In this document: one piece after another, positions 1 to 13,676 of the stretch
Position numbering within the stretch: the stretch's first letter is position 1
Layout: every line of letters starts with the position of its first letter
Assembly: GCF_000196875.2 (NCBI RefSeq)
Contig: NC_014532.2
Span: 2,418,001-2,482,000, forward strand
Source: Halomonas elongata DSM 2581
Lineage (GTDB): Bacteria; Pseudomonadota; Gammaproteobacteria; Pseudomonadales; Halomonadaceae
Length of the DNA: 64,000 bases
Direction of reading: 5' to 3'
The notes under the pieces: generated by a model
The model's input: only the letters and a program-made list of their open reading frames with translations
The model's database searches: none
What the model was told of the DNA's origin: nothing
Position numbers and translations under genes: made by a program

Positions 1-1440
1 GGGAGCCGCCGGCTTAGACGGGGCCGGCTCCCGGGGCGTCTCGACCGGACGCGACGCCGTATCATCGTGTGCGGACTCACGCTCGGGAGACGAGGCATCC
101 GGGGCGCGCCGCAGGGAGGACGGAATCTGATCGTCATCCGGCAATATCGGCTCGGGAACGGTTTCCGGTTCCCGACGCGGCGTTTGCGATTCGCGCGGCG
201 ATGGAGCCTCGCTTGCCGGTGCGTCGGCTGTCCTGGCCGGTGCATCGGCTGACTCGGAAGCGCTCGAATCGTCTTCTCGGGCCGAGATCGACAACTCGGC
301 AGAGGACGGCGCACTGGGCGACGATTCAGCAGGAGGCTGCTCGGCAGAAGACGGCGCGACGAAGGCCGAGGCTCGAGGAGCCGGGCTCTCGCTCGGCGCA
401 CGCTCGGCCTGTGTCGGCGTGGAGGCTTCCCTCGGCGACAACGAGATGGTCGGCTCCTTCGGCCCCTGGGAAGCCTGGGCGGTATAAGCTGCCTCAGGAC
501 GCTTGGCCGAAGGCGTGCGATCGGGAACCTCCCAGGGAATCTCGGTCTTGCCGTCGTCCCCGAAGCCGGGATCGCGACGGCCCGCACCCTCCAGCACCGG
601 CGACTCGCCACTGTCGAATCCCGGCACCAGGCGTCGCCACCAGGCCCCGCGCAGCGGCCCGCTTTCGGTCTCGGTTTCGGCTTCCTTGGCCGTCACCTCA
701 TCGTTGTCGGATGACGACGCTCGACGGCTGCGCGACCGGCTCGGCTCGGACGAGGCCTCCTCGGCATCGGACTCTCCTTGATTCAGGGCAAAACGGCTCG
801 CTGCCCAACGCCACACCAGCACGGCACGCTGCCCCAGCTCATCCATGATGGTCAGCCAGGACAGCCCCGTGAACAGCGGAACCCCGCACAGCATGGAGGC
901 CAATGCCAGAAGCGACGTGCCGCCACTACCCAGCATGGGCAGCAAGGCCCCGACCAGCCCTTCGCCGAGGATTCCCCCTGCTGCATAGGGCAAGGGGCTG
1001 TCGGGACGATAGAAATGCAGGGCGCCCAGCGTCGTGGTGCCCAGCAGCAGCAGCACCAGCCCGCCACAGCGAACCGCCAGCAGGGTGGCATCCCACTCGA
1101 AGTCCACCTGCCGGGAGCGTATCAACCACCAGGCGGCAAATCCGAGCATGGCCGGCCACCACAGGGCACTGGCACCAAACAGTGAATACAGCACATCGGC
1201 GAGCCAGGCCCCGATGGCGCCCATCCAGTTGGCCACCTCGGTTTCCGGTCCGCTGCGCGACCACCCGGGATCACCGGCATTGAAACTGAACAGGGCCAGC
1301 AACAGAAACACGCAGGCCGCCAGCAACAGGATCACCACGCCCTCGCGCGCCGATCCCTGCAACCGCAGGCCGAAGCGCCTGGCCCTCTCCTTGGCATTCG
1401 CCGCACGACCGTGCGACGCGGACTTCTTATTGGCAGTCAA
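1..1440 (-). CDS. ftsK: DNA translocase FtsK, amino-terminal part (runs off the window)
   Basis: FtsK pumps chromosomal DNA through the closing septum and activates XerCD at dif. Only the first 480 codons are here. They encode a basic cytoplasmic start, a first membrane segment at about residues 35-53, further hydrophobic segments to about residue 195, and then a long linker rich in Ser, Pro, Glu and Ala. This is the FtsK layout before the motor domain, which lies outside the window. The start is a TTG at 1440: it has an AAGGGG ribosome site 8 bases upstream, and the nearby ATG in another frame stops at once. The gene is divergent from aat, with 150 bases between them. The call is firm from topology, linker and its place beside aat; the ATPase motifs cannot be checked. 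Confidence 0.88.
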   Translation of the reverse strand, partial: MTANKKSASHGRAANAKERARRFGLRLQGSAREGVVILLLAACVFLLLALFSFNAGDPGWSRSGPETEVANWMGAIGAWLADVLYSLFGASALWWPAMLGFAAWWLIRSRQVDFEWDATLLAVRCGGLVLLLLGTTTLGALHFYRPDSPLPYAAGGILGEGLVGALLPMLGSGGTSLLALASMLCGVPLFTGLSWLTIMDELGQRAVLVWRWAASRFALNQGESDAEEASSEPSRSRSRRASSSDNDEVTAKEAETETESGPLRGAWWRRLVPGFDSGESPVLEGAGRRDPGFGDDGKTEIPWEVPDRTPSAKRPEAAYTAQASQGPKEPTISLSPREASTPTQAERAPSESPAPRASAFVAPSSAEQPPAESSPSAPSSAELSISAREDDSSASESADAPARTADAPASEAPSPRESQTPRREPETVPEPILPDDDQIPSSLRRAPDASSPERESAHDDTASRPVETPREPAPSKPAAP

Positions 1441-1590
1441 GCGGCCATCCCCTTGCGCCACATGGCGTCTTCCAGATTCCACAAAGGTCAATCATACCGA
1501 GCCTGGCCGCGCCGTCACAGGGGCTTCGATGCTTGAGTGGCGCCCTGGCGCCCGTCACACTGGCGCTCCCGACGCAAGGAAAGGTCTCTC

Positions 1591-2328
1591 ATGCTTCCCT
1601 GGCTGCCCGAGCATCCCATCCACTTCCCCCCGGTCGACACCGCCCTGGACGATCCCGGCGGCCTGCTGGCGGCGGGCGGAAATCTGAGCCCTGCCTGGCT
1701 TCTCACCGCCTATCGACACGGCATCTTCCCCTGGTACAGCGAGGGGCAGCCGGTCCTCTGGTGGAGCCCGGATCCCCGCATGGTACTCTTGCCCGACGAG
1801 ATCCGGGTCCGTCGCAGTCTCGCCAAGCGTCTGCGCAACGGTGGCTTCCAGGTCACCGCCGACACCGCCTTCGATGCCGTGGTCAGCGCCTGCGCGGCAC
1901 CGCGTCGCGACCAGCCGGGAACCTGGATCACCGACGAAATGCGCGCCGCCTATGGTCGCCTTCACGAACTTGGTCCAGCGCATTCGGTGGAAGTCTGGCA
2001 TGACGGCAGCCTCGTGGGAGGCCTCTACGGCATCGCGCTGGGACCGGTCTTCTTCGGCGAGTCGATGTTCTCGCGCGAGGCCGATGCCTCCAAGATCGCC
2101 CTGGTGGCGCTGGCCAGGGCCATGGCCCGCGAGGGCGGACGACTCATCGACTGCCAGATGCATACCGCCCACCTGGCAAGCCTGGGCGCCCGAGACATCG
2201 CCCGAGCCGAATTCATCGGCTATCTTGAACAGTGGCTGGGCGATATGCCGGAAGGCGAGCACATTCTAAAAGCGAATGCCATCGCCCCACCAACCTGGTC
2301 GTTCACACGGCTCGGCGAGGTAACATGA
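1591..2328 (+). CDS. aat: Leucyl/phenylalanyl-tRNA--protein transferase
   Basis: Aat transfers Leu or Phe from aminoacyl-tRNA to proteins with an amino-terminal Lys or Arg, making them substrates for ClpS-ClpAP. The 245-residue product has the family hallmarks: an early FPPVDTAL segment, GLLAAGG, the [20 protein letters not shown] stretch, [17 protein letters not shown] and [14 protein letters not shown]. Length is close to the roughly 235 residues of E. coli Aat. ATG 1591 is chosen over an upstream in-frame start because AAGGAAAGG precedes it and the homology begins there. bpt follows 30 bases later, so the two N-degron transferases are probably co-transcribed. Confidence 0.97.
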   Translation: MLPWLPEHPIHFPPVDTALDDPGGLLAAGGNLSPAWLLTAYRHGIFPWYSEGQPVLWWSPDPRMVLLPDEIRVRRSLAKRLRNGGFQVTADTAFDAVVSACAAPRRDQPGTWITDEMRAAYGRLHELGPAHSVEVWHDGSLVGGLYGIALGPVFFGESMFSREADASKIALVALARAMAREGGRLIDCQMHTAHLASLGARDIARAEFIGYLEQWLGDMPEGEHILKANAIAPPTWSFTRLGEVT

Positions 2329-2358
2329 CAGGGCCACGAACGAGAGGAGACGGCAGCC

Positions 2359-3096
2359 TTGAGCAGTAACACTCCCCGGCAGCCGATACGCGATCTGCGT
2401 TTTTTCCTGACGGTGCCGCACTCATGCAGCTATCTGGAGGGACGCGAGGCAACCACGCTGTTCCTCGACCCCCAGCAATCTCCGGGCGTCGGCGTCTATG
2501 ACGCCCTGACACTGCTGGGATTCCGGCGTAGTGGCCACCATCTCTACCGCCCTCATTGCGAGGGATGCAGCGCCTGCGTCTCGGTACGCATTCCGGTGGA
2601 CGACTTCACGCCGAGTCGCACCCAGCGCAAACTCATGCGTCGCAATGCCGACGTGAGCGAGCACGTGCGCCCCGCCGTCTTCGATGCCGAACACTACGCG
2701 CTCTATGCCCACTACATCCGCACGCGGCACAGCGACGGCGACATGTATCCGCCGAGTGAGGACCAGTACCGCACCTTCCTGACCCTGGACCAGGATTACG
2801 CCAAGTTGCTCGAGCTGCGACTCGGCGACCGCCTGCTCGCTGTCTCCGCCTTCGATCAGCTTGAACATGGCCTGTCGGCGATCTATACCTTCTTCGACCC
2901 GGCCAGCCAGTTCGAGCGCCGCTCACTCGGCACCTACGCGGTCCTCAGCCTGGTCGAGCGCGCCCGCTACCTGGGATTGCCCCACGTCTACTTGGGTTAC
3001 TGGATCCAGCAATGCCGCAAGATGGCCTACAAGCAGAGTTTCCGCCCTCTGGAACGGCTCGACGGTCGACACTGGCGACGCCTGATCCTCGACTGA
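2359..3096 (+). CDS. bpt: Aspartate/glutamate leucyltransferase Bpt (arginyltransferase family)
   Basis: Bpt adds Leu to proteins with amino-terminal Asp or Glu, feeding them into the ClpS-ClpAP pathway. Visible family signatures are [18 protein letters not shown] near the start, [14 protein letters not shown] with [13 protein letters not shown] (the Cys-rich ATE-N part), and a GNAT-like carboxyl half with the [15 protein letters not shown] motif. At 245 residues it is a normal bacterial Bpt and much shorter than eukaryotic Ate1. The start is TTG at 2359, preceded by GAGGAGA about 9 bases upstream; no ATG fits the conserved beginning. The name ate is also used for this family. Confidence 0.95.
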   Translation: MSSNTPRQPIRDLRFFLTVPHSCSYLEGREATTLFLDPQQSPGVGVYDALTLLGFRRSGHHLYRPHCEGCSACVSVRIPVDDFTPSRTQRKLMRRNADVSEHVRPAVFDAEHYALYAHYIRTRHSDGDMYPPSEDQYRTFLTLDQDYAKLLELRLGDRLLAVSAFDQLEHGLSAIYTFFDPASQFERRSLGTYAVLSLVERARYLGLPHVYLGYWIQQCRKMAYKQSFRPLERLDGRHWRRLILD

Positions 3097-3220
3097 AACG
3101 CCCCATCTTTTGCCTTGGCGGGCGGCATGCGGCACAATATCGCGCTATCCTTATCGGCACAGCCGGCTTTCCGCCGTGTGCCGCTTTGTTGTTCGACATC
3201 ACCAGCGAGGAATCGCCTAT

Positions 3221-3439
3221 ATGGCACGCGAAGACCATATCGAAATGGAAGGCGTCGTCGTCGATACCCTTCCCAACACCATGTTCCGGGTCGAACTCGA
3301 GAACGGCCACGTGGTGACCGCCCATATCTCGGGCAAGATGCGCAAGAACTACATCCGTATCCTGACCGGCGACAAGGTCAAGGTCGAGCTGACCCCCTAT
3401 GACCTGTCCAAGGGGCGTATCGTCTACCGCTCCCGCTGA
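3221..3439 (+). CDS. infA: Translation initiation factor IF-1
   Basis: IF-1 occupies the A site of the 30S subunit during initiation. The 72-residue product is a single S1/OB-fold domain and matches the family almost end to end: [11 protein letters not shown], the [12 protein letters not shown] segment, [14 protein letters not shown] and the closing [16 protein letters not shown] 3221 gives exactly the usual length; an in-frame upstream start at 3110 would add a non-homologous tail. Placement between bpt and clpA is the order known in Pseudomonas and relatives. Confidence 0.98.
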   Translation: MAREDHIEMEGVVVDTLPNTMFRVELENGHVVTAHISGKMRKNYIRILTGDKVKVELTPYDLSKGRIVYRSR

Positions 3440-3486
3440 GCCCTCGAGGCGCCAAGAGGCGCCCTGCCACGAGCCCGGAACGAACG

Positions 3487-3510
3487 ACGCCCCGTCCGGA
3501 GACAGGGCGT
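3487..3510. terminator. Hairpin between convergent infA and clpA
   Basis: ACGCCC (3487-3492) pairs with GGGCGT (3505-3510) in the gap between the infA stop and the clpA stop. There is no clear U-tract on either strand, so it may be a weak bidirectional terminator or only a stabilising hairpin. Confidence 0.4.
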
Positions 3511-3528
3511 GGGTTCACGGGAACGGTT

Positions 3529-3551
3529 GACGCGCCGCCTCAGGGCGCGTC
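3529..3551 (-). terminator. Hairpin spanning the clpA stop codon
   Basis: GACGCGC (3529-3535) and GCGCGTC (3545-3551) form a perfect 7-bp stem whose loop contains the clpA stop codon (3540-3542). It could act in clpA transcript end formation or stability. No U-run follows on the minus strand. Confidence 0.35.
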
Positions 3552-5819
3552 GGCCAACTCTGATTCCGAGGCCAGGTGCAGTTCGTCGTCCTCGACGCTG
3601 ACATGCACCACACCGCCGTGCTCGGCCAGTTCCCCGAACAGGATCTGCTCAGCCAGCGGCTTCTTGAGCTTATCCTGGATCAGGCGAGCCATCGGACGCG
3701 CCCCCATATCCGGGTCGTAGCCGCGCACCGCCAGCCAGTCGCGAGCCGCCTCGTCCACTTCGAGCTGCACGCGCTTCTCGTCCAGCTGGGCCTGAAGCTC
3801 GACCAGGAACTTGTCCACCACGTTGCGCACCACCTCGGTGGGCAGCGAATGGAACTGGATGATCCCGTCCAGGCGGTTGCGGAATTCCGGCGTGAAGGTC
3901 TTGCGGATCTCTTCCATGGCATCGGTGGAATGGTCCTGCACCTGGAAACCGATGGAACGACGCGTGGTCAGTTCGACGCCGGCGTTGGAGGTCATGATCA
4001 GGATCACGTGACGGAAATCCGCCTCGCGCCCGTTGTTGTCGGTCAGCTTGCCGTGATCCATGACCTGCAGCAGCAGGTTGAAGACCTCAGGATGCGCCTT
4101 CTCGATCTCGTCGAGCAGCAGCACGCAATGCGGCTGCTTGGTGATCGCCTCGGTCAACAGACCGCCCTGGTCATAGCCGACATATCCCGGCGGCGCACCG
4201 ATCAGTCGCGACACCGTGTGGCGCTCCATGTACTCGGACATGTCGAAGCGCACCAGATCGATGCCCATGATGTGCGCCAGCTGGCGCGCCACTTCGGTCT
4301 TGCCGACACCGGTCGGCCCGGCGAACAGGAAGCTGCCCACCGGCTTGTCCGGCGACTTGAGCCCGGCACGGGACAGCTTGATCGCCGCGGACAGGCTGTC
4401 GATGGCCTCGTCCTGGCCGAACACCAGCATCTTGAGATCGCGATCGAGGTTCTCGAGCAGCTTGCGATCCGAGCTGGACACGCTCTTCGGCGGAATCCGG
4501 GCAATGGAAGCCACCACCGCCTCGACCTGATCCACGTCGATGCAATCGACCCGCACTTCCGGCGGCAACAGGCGCTGATGCGCCCCCGCCTCGTCGATGA
4601 CATCGATGGCCTTGTCCGGCAGGAAGCGATCATTGATGTAACGATCCGCCAGCCGTGCGGCCGTCTCGAGGGCCTCGTCGGTGTACTTGAGCTGGTGATG
4701 CTCCTCGAAACGCGAACGCAGCCCCTTGAGGATACGCACGGTATCGTCCACCGAGGGCGCCATGACATCGACCTTCTGGAAACGACGCGCCAGCGCCCGA
4801 TCCTTCTCGAAGATGCCCCGGAACTCCTGGAAGGTGGTGGAACCGATGCAGCGCAGCTCGCCCGAGGAGAGCAGCGGCTTGAGCAGGTTGGAGGCATCCA
4901 TCACGCCTCCGGAAGCCGCACCGGCACCGATCACCGTATGGATCTCGTCGATGAACAGGATGGAGTTGGGTTGCTTGCGCAGCTCGGCCAGCAGCCCCTT
5001 GAGACGCTTCTCGAAGTCGCCCCGATACTTGGTGCCGGCGAGCAGCGCACCCATGTCCAGGGCATAGACCACGGCATCGGCGATCACGTCGGGCACGTCC
5101 TCCTCGACGATGCGCTTGGCCAGGCCCTCGGCGATGGCGGTCTTGCCGACACCGGCCTCGCCCACCAGCAGGGGATTGTTCTTGCGCCGGCGCGCCAGGA
5201 TCTGCACGACCCGCTCGAGCTCGTGATCGCGACCGATCAGAGGATCGATCTTGCCGATGCGCGCCTGCTCGTTGAGGTTAGTGGCATAGCCGGTCAACGG
5301 GTTGCCGCTCGTCTCGCTGCCCGCCTCCTCGGCTTCCTCGGCATCCGGCGACGGCGAGGAAGAAGCGTTCTCGTCGTGACCGGAGACCTTGGAAATGCCA
5401 TGGGCGATGTAGTTGACGGCATCCACCCGGGCCACATTCTGCTGCTTGAGGAAATAGACCGCCTGGCTTTCCTGCTCGGAGAAGATCGCTACCAGCACAT
5501 TGGCGCCGGTGACCTCGCTCTTGCCGGAGGACTGCACATGGAAGACGGCACGCTGCAGCACGCGCTGGAAACCAAGCGTCGGCTGCGTCTCGCGATCCCC
5601 CTGGTCCTCGGGAATCAGCGGCGTAGTGGAATTGATGAAATCCTGCAGGTCGGACCGCAACTTGTCGATATTGGCCCCGCAGGCCTTGAGCACATCCGCC
5701 GCGGAGGCGTTATCCAGCAGAGCCAGCAGCAGGTGCTCCACGGTCATGAACTCGTGACGCTTGGAGCGCGCTACGGTAAAGGCCGTGTTGAGGGTCAGTT
5801 CAAGTTCTTTGCTCAGCAT
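3540..5819 (-). CDS. clpA: ATP-dependent Clp protease ATP-binding subunit ClpA
   Basis: ClpA is the AAA+ unfoldase that feeds substrates, including N-degron proteins delivered by ClpS, to ClpP. The 759-residue product has the amino-terminal ClpN double repeat that binds ClpS, a first AAA+ module with Walker [10 protein letters not shown] and Walker B ILFIDEIH, and a second with GPTGVGKTE and [12 protein letters not shown]. The ClpP-docking loop appears as SIGFQ, slightly different from the IGL form of E. coli. Length matches the family (758 in E. coli). It lies downstream of clpS on the same strand with a 139-base gap; convergent infA is on the other side. Confidence 0.98.
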   Translation of the reverse strand: MLSKELELTLNTAFTVARSKRHEFMTVEHLLLALLDNASAADVLKACGANIDKLRSDLQDFINSTTPLIPEDQGDRETQPTLGFQRVLQRAVFHVQSSGKSEVTGANVLVAIFSEQESQAVYFLKQQNVARVDAVNYIAHGISKVSGHDENASSSPSPDAEEAEEAGSETSGNPLTGYATNLNEQARIGKIDPLIGRDHELERVVQILARRRKNNPLLVGEAGVGKTAIAEGLAKRIVEEDVPDVIADAVVYALDMGALLAGTKYRGDFEKRLKGLLAELRKQPNSILFIDEIHTVIGAGAASGGVMDASNLLKPLLSSGELRCIGSTTFQEFRGIFEKDRALARRFQKVDVMAPSVDDTVRILKGLRSRFEEHHQLKYTDEALETAARLADRYINDRFLPDKAIDVIDEAGAHQRLLPPEVRVDCIDVDQVEAVVASIARIPPKSVSSSDRKLLENLDRDLKMLVFGQDEAIDSLSAAIKLSRAGLKSPDKPVGSFLFAGPTGVGKTEVARQLAHIMGIDLVRFDMSEYMERHTVSRLIGAPPGYVGYDQGGLLTEAITKQPHCVLLLDEIEKAHPEVFNLLLQVMDHGKLTDNNGREADFRHVILIMTSNAGVELTTRRSIGFQVQDHSTDAMEEIRKTFTPEFRNRLDGIIQFHSLPTEVVRNVVDKFLVELQAQLDEKRVQLEVDEAARDWLAVRGYDPDMGARPMARLIQDKLKKPLAEQILFGELAEHGGVVHVSVEDDELHLASESELADAP

Positions 5820-5958
5820 GGCAGTCCCCTTCTCGCCGCTTAGGGCTTGCGTCGGATCTTTCTCGGTCCGGCATCATCAACATCGGGTACAAACGGCAAC
5901 GTTGCAAGTGACATCTCCAACGTTGTTTCGCCACCTTCCCCTTGGACCATGCCGATGC

Positions 5959-6324
5959 TCAATCGTCCGTCGCTTCGATATCGCACAGCAACGGATGCTG
6001 GCACTCTCGTGCATATTGATTGACTTGGTGGCTTTTGGTTTCCGCGATATCCCGGGTAAAGATGCCACAAGTGGCCTTGCCCTGGGTATGGACCGCCAGC
6101 ATTATCTGCACGGCCGTTTCGCTATCCATGTGGAAAAAGGTCTGCAGCACCTCTACAACGAACTCCATTGGGGTGAAGTCGTCATTATGCAAGACCACCT
6201 TGTACATCGGTGGATGCGCCAGCTCCGGCTCGGACGACTGCACGGCCACATCACCGTCGCCCTCCTCGTCGGGCTCCGGGGGGCGTGTCATCCCGGCCCG
6301 GTACGGAGCGAGGCGGTCCGCCAT
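5959..6324 (-). CDS. clpS: ATP-dependent Clp protease adaptor ClpS
   Basis: ClpS recognises amino-terminal Leu, Phe, Tyr and Trp and hands such proteins to ClpA. The 121-residue product shows the conserved core: [20 protein letters not shown], the Met after Pro that shapes the N-degron pocket, [20 protein letters not shown] and [18 protein letters not shown]. The start is placed at ATG 6324 (MADRLAP) because AGAGGAG lies 6-7 bases upstream; two earlier in-frame starts have no comparable site. With aat, bpt and clpA this completes the N-degron set within 5 kb. Confidence 0.95.
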   Translation of the reverse strand: MADRLAPYRAGMTRPPEPDEEGDGDVAVQSSEPELAHPPMYKVVLHNDDFTPMEFVVEVLQTFFHMDSETAVQIMLAVHTQGKATCGIFTRDIAETKSHQVNQYARECQHPLLCDIEATDD

Positions 6325-6474
6325 CACTTTCTCCTCTTTTCTGAACATAAGCACCACTTCGCTTCTCGACAAGCCACCGTCGACGCCTTTCGACGAATAT
6401 TGGACGTCGACGATGCACGCAGGTTCACCATGGTTTCATCCTGCTACCGCCTCGTGCGCCCCTCAATGCAACGA

Positions 6475-6498
6475 CCCCGTCCTTGAACCAAGACGGGG
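6475..6498. terminator. Hairpin upstream of clpS, possible end of icd transcription
   Basis: CCCCGTC (6475-6481) pairs with GACGGGG (6492-6498) in the 357-base gap between clpS and icd. A U-tract is lacking on both strands, so terminator function is only suggested by position: the first strong stem after icd and its repeat element. Confidence 0.35.
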
Positions 6499-6528
6499 CC
6501 GGAACACGTCAGTTCACGCTGATCAGGG

Positions 6529-9114
<2,586 letters not shown>

Positions 9115-9195
9115 TCAGCCCGCCGTCGCCAACGCATGAACCCGGATCGGAGACGATCCCTGCCATCCCGACACAGTGATCGGTAAGATAGCCTC

Positions 9196-9783
9196 ATGAG
9201 CCGCTTATATCTCTTCCACAAGCCCTACCGCACGCTTTCGCAATTCACTGACAGCGAAGGGCGCGCGACGCTGGCCGAGCACATCGACGTGCCCGGCATC
9301 TATCCGGCCGGCCGGCTCGATCACGACTCCGAGGGCCTGTTACTGTTATCCGACGATGGCGAGCTGATTCACCGCATCAGCCACCCGAAACACAAGCAGC
9401 CCAAGACCTACTGGGTCCAGGTCGAAGGGCAGCCGAACGACGATGCCCTGGCAGCACTGCGCGACGGCGTCGAACTGAAGGACGGACGCACCCGCCCTGC
9501 CCGGGTTCGCCGGCTGGAAAGCGTCTCACTGCCCGACCGCCAGCCACCGGTGGACCCGCGTCGCCACCCCGTCACCCAATGGCTGGAGCTCATCATCACC
9601 GAAGGACGCAATCGCCAGGTACGCCGCATGACCGCCCATGTCGGACATCCAACACTGCGGCTGGTGCGCACGGCCATCGGCCCCTGGACGCTCGACGGCC
9701 TGGCACCGGGACAGTGGCGCTGCGAGACGCTCAACGCGCCACGTCGCAAGCCTCGCCGCTCATCCACGAGGAGACGCCCATGA
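9196..9783 (+). CDS. rluE: 23S rRNA pseudouridine synthase, RluE type
   Basis: This is an RsuA/RluE-family pseudouridine synthase, expected to modify U2457 of 23S rRNA. The 195-residue product starts directly with the catalytic fold (YLFHKPYRTLSQF) and lacks the S4 domain of RsuA or RluB. The active-site Asp42 is in PAGRLDHDSEGLLLL. Other conserved parts are KTYWVQVEG and ITEGRNRQVRRM. A basic Arg-rich tail ends the protein. Its TGA overlaps the ATG of the NUDIX gene by ATGA, implying translational coupling. RluE rather than RsuA is inferred from the missing S4 domain. Confidence 0.9.
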   Translation: MSRLYLFHKPYRTLSQFTDSEGRATLAEHIDVPGIYPAGRLDHDSEGLLLLSDDGELIHRISHPKHKQPKTYWVQVEGQPNDDALAALRDGVELKDGRTRPARVRRLESVSLPDRQPPVDPRRHPVTQWLELIITEGRNRQVRRMTAHVGHPTLRLVRTAIGPWTLDGLAPGQWRCETLNAPRRKPRRSSTRRRP

Positions 9784-10229
9784 GCCGTTGGCATCCCATC
9801 GTCAGCGTAGCCACCGTGGTGGAGCGCGCCGGCTGCTACCTGATGGTCGAAGAAGACCGCGGCGGCCCGCATACCCTCTTCAACCAGCCCGCCGGCCACC
9901 TCGAGCCCGGCGAGCGCATCCGCGATGGCGCCCTGCGCGAACTGCGCGAGGAAACCGCCTGGCAGGTAGGCATCACCGACTACCTGGGGCTTTACATCTA
10001 CCAGGCGCCCGACGGCAAGACCTTCCACAGCCACGGTTTCCACGGCATGGCCCTCGCCCATCTCGGCAACGAGCTCGACCCGGCGATCCGCGCGGTACAC
10101 TGGCTGTCGCTGGACGAACTGGAAACCCTGGAACGCGAGGACCGCATGCGCAGCCCACTGGTCATGCGGCGCATCCGCGATGCCATCGCTGAACGCTTCT
10201 ACCCCATGGACACGATTCACGAGCGTTGA
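9780..10229 (+). CDS. nudJ: NUDIX hydrolase, NudJ-like phosphatase
   Basis: NudJ-type enzymes hydrolyse nucleoside di- and triphosphates and, in E. coli, the thiamine precursor HMP-PP. The 149-residue product has the NUDIX box [20 protein letters not shown] (positions about 39-61, including the REExxEE-type helix as RELREETAW). It begins [13 protein letters not shown], typical for the NudJ subgroup, and lies between rluE and mnmA, a neighbourhood also found in E. coli (rluE-nudJ-mnmA-hflD-purB). ATG 9780 overlaps the rluE stop. Substrate is inferred from family only. Confidence 0.9.
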   Translation: MSRWHPIVSVATVVERAGCYLMVEEDRGGPHTLFNQPAGHLEPGERIRDGALRELREETAWQVGITDYLGLYIYQAPDGKTFHSHGFHGMALAHLGNELDPAIRAVHWLSLDELETLEREDRMRSPLVMRRIRDAIAERFYPMDTIHER

Positions 10230-10287
10230 AGAGGGAAGACAGGCTAGCCCGAGATTTAAGGCGTCAACGGTTTTCTTCCCTCTTAAA

Positions 10288-10389
10288 GGCGCCAAGGCGC
10301 CGTTCTTATCTCTTCCAGCGGCGTCAGCCGCGATCTTCCCCTGGCGTCAAGCGCCGGTCTTCGAGCTTCGAGCTCGAATCAGGTATAAT
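10288..10389 (+). promoter_or_regulatory. Palindrome cluster and -10 box upstream of mnmA
   Basis: A perfect TATAAT at 10384-10389 lies 37 bases before the mnmA ATG. Directly upstream is a perfect 12-bp palindrome, TTCGAGCTCGAA (10367-10378), preceded by a second TTCGAGC at 10360. Further upstream are three short palindromes at 25-30 base spacing: GGCGCCAAGGCGCC (10288), GCGGCGTCAGCCGC (10318) and GGCGTCAAGCGCC (10343). No good -35 box is visible. The -10 call is plain; a regulator binding the 12-mer is inference. Confidence 0.5.
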
Positions 10390-10426
10390 TCCTCCCCATT
10401 TGAGACCCATTCAATCCGAGAGCGCC

Positions 10427-11539
10427 ATGTCAGCCAGCAACGGCAAGGTCATCGTCGGCATGTCCGGCGGTGTCGACTCCTCCGTATCCGCCCAGTTACT
10501 GCTCGAACAGGGCTTCGATGTCGAGGGTCTGTTCATGAAGAACTGGGACGAGGACGACGGCACCGAATACTGCACCGCCAAGGAAGACCTGGCGGATGCC
10601 GAGGCCGTGTGCGCCAAGCTCGGCATCCATCTGCATACCGCCAACTTCGCCGCCGAGTACTGGGACAACGTCTTCGAGCATTTCCTCGCCGAGTACCAGG
10701 CCGGGCGCACTCCGAACCCGGACATCCTCTGCAACCGCGAAATCAAGTTCAAGGTCTTCCTCGAGTACGCCGAAATGCTCGGCGCCGATTGGATCGCCAC
10801 CGGTCATTATGTGCGCCGTGCCGAGCGCGACGGCCATGCACGCCTGCTCAAGGGGCTCGACGCCAACAAGGACCAGAGCTATTTCCTGCATGCCGTGCCC
10901 GAAGCCGCCATCGCCCGCAGCCTTTTCCCGGTGGGCGAGCTGGAAAAGAGCGAGGTCCGCGACATCGCCGAGCGCCACGGCCTGGCAACGGCGCGCAAGA
11001 AGGATTCCACCGGCATCTGCTTCATCGGCGAGCGCCGTTTCCGCGATTTCCTGCGCCAGTACCTGCCCGCCCAGCCGGGCACCATCGCCACGCCGGACGG
11101 CGACGTCATCGGCGAGCACATGGGGTTGATGTACTACACCCTCGGGCAACGTCAGGGCCTGGGCATCGGCGGGCTGGCCAACTACTCCGACGCGCCCTGG
11201 TACGTGGCCGGCAAGGATCTCGAGCGCAATGTGCTCACCGTGGTGCAGGGCAAGCATCATCCCCTGCTCTACACCGACAGCCTGGCTACCGAGGCCATGG
11301 ACTGGGTGGCCGGCACGCCTCCCGCGCGTGAAGGGCGCTATCATGCCAAGACCCGCTATCGCCAGGACGACGTGCCCTGCACCATGCGAGTCGCCGAGGA
11401 TGATGGCGTCGAGGTGCATTTCGACGATCCGCAGCGCGCCGTGACCCCCGGCCAGTCGCTGGTGCTCTATGACGGGGACATCTGCCTCGGCGGCGGTGTG
11501 ATCCGTGCTACCTGGAATGCCACGGAGGCAGCCGCATGA
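10427..11539 (+). CDS. mnmA: tRNA-specific 2-thiouridylase MnmA
   Basis: MnmA adds sulfur at C2 of U34 in tRNA-Lys, -Glu and -Gln. The 370-residue product has the PP-loop [12 protein letters not shown] (about residues 11-22) and two catalytic cysteines, Cys102 in [12 protein letters not shown] and the one in [23 protein letters not shown] and [13 protein letters not shown] are also diagnostic. ATG 10427 fits both length and homology; an earlier in-frame start at 10226 would read through the palindrome-rich leader. hflD begins inside its stop codon (ATGA). Confidence 0.97.
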   Translation: MSASNGKVIVGMSGGVDSSVSAQLLLEQGFDVEGLFMKNWDEDDGTEYCTAKEDLADAEAVCAKLGIHLHTANFAAEYWDNVFEHFLAEYQAGRTPNPDILCNREIKFKVFLEYAEMLGADWIATGHYVRRAERDGHARLLKGLDANKDQSYFLHAVPEAAIARSLFPVGELEKSEVRDIAERHGLATARKKDSTGICFIGERRFRDFLRQYLPAQPGTIATPDGDVIGEHMGLMYYTLGQRQGLGIGGLANYSDAPWYVAGKDLERNVLTVVQGKHHPLLYTDSLATEAMDWVAGTPPAREGRYHAKTRYRQDDVPCTMRVAEDDGVEVHFDDPQRAVTPGQSLVLYDGDICLGGGVIRATWNATEAAA

Positions 11540-12174
11540 GCGCATCCACGCCCATCCACCCGGCTCCCGACACACCGGTCGGGCGCCAGGCCCTGGCCTT
11601 GGCCGGCGTCTTCCAGGCCGCCAGCCTGGTCGATGAACTGGCCCGCACCGGGCAGGTCGACCAGCGCGCCTGGGACACCCTGATCCACGCCACCCTGGAC
11701 ACCAACCCCGAAAACTTCGAGGCCATCTACGGCGGGCATCCCAACAACCTGCGCCTGGGGCTCGACACTCTCGAGGGCATGCTCGGACGCCGCCAGGCCA
11801 ATCCGGTGGTCATGCGTTACGGCTTCTCGCTGCTGATGCTGATGAGCAAGCTGCGTGGCAACAACGCCATGATGGACGACCTCGGGCAGCGCCTGACGCG
11901 CGCCCAGGGGCAGGCCGAACATTTCGGCGAGACCCACGAGAACATCATCGCCAGCCTCGGCGAGGCCTATCAGCAGACCCTTTCCACCCTCAAGACACGC
12001 ATTGTCGTCCAGGGCGATCCTTCCCTGCTGCAAAGCCGCATGATGCCGGAACGCGTGCGCGCCTGCCTGCTGGCAGGCGTCCGCTTCGCCCTGCTCTGGC
12101 ATCAGCAAGGCGGACGCCGCTGGAAGCTACTCTTCCAGCGCAGCGCCCTGAAGAAAGCTCTCGACACCCTGTAA
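11536..12174 (+). CDS. hflD: High-frequency lysogenization protein HflD homologue
   Basis: HflD is a membrane-associated helical protein, first known for binding phage lambda CII. Its general cellular role is not settled. The 212-residue product (E. coli 213) carries [21 protein letters not shown] at the start, a long helical middle ([21 protein letters not shown]) and the conserved [24 protein letters not shown] near the end. It overlaps mnmA by 4 bases and purB follows by 18 bases; this mnmA-hflD-purB order is widely conserved and supports the call. Confidence 0.93.
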   Translation: MSASTPIHPAPDTPVGRQALALAGVFQAASLVDELARTGQVDQRAWDTLIHATLDTNPENFEAIYGGHPNNLRLGLDTLEGMLGRRQANPVVMRYGFSLLMLMSKLRGNNAMMDDLGQRLTRAQGQAEHFGETHENIIASLGEAYQQTLSTLKTRIVVQGDPSLLQSRMMPERVRACLLAGVRFALLWHQQGGRRWKLLFQRSALKKALDTL

Positions 12175-13563
<1,389 letters not shown>

Positions 13564-13590
13564 GCCGCAAGCCGTAAACGAAGAATATAG

Positions 13591-13613
13591 CCCCCGCTTA
13601 TCAGCGGGGGTTT
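13591..13613 (+). terminator. Rho-independent terminator after purB
   Basis: CCCCCGC (13591-13597) pairs with GCGGGGG (13604-13610) around a 6-base loop, followed by TTTATCTTAT. The stem is flanked by AGCCGCAAGCCGTAA on the left and GGCTTACAGCTT repeats on the right. Confidence 0.9.
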
Positions 13614-13676
13614 ATCTTATGGCTTACAGCTTCTAGCTTACAGCTAGCCTTCAACCTCTCGACGACCCGGTAGCCT

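Noticed and set aside
69-848. Long open frame opposite ftsK
   Set aside because: It is a Arg/Pro-rich shadow of the FtsK linker on the other strand, without a ribosome site or recognisable domain.
3576-5843. 755-codon open frame opposite clpA
   Set aside because: It is the exact antisense shadow of clpA in GC-rich DNA; the ClpA product has all family motifs, and the shadow has none.
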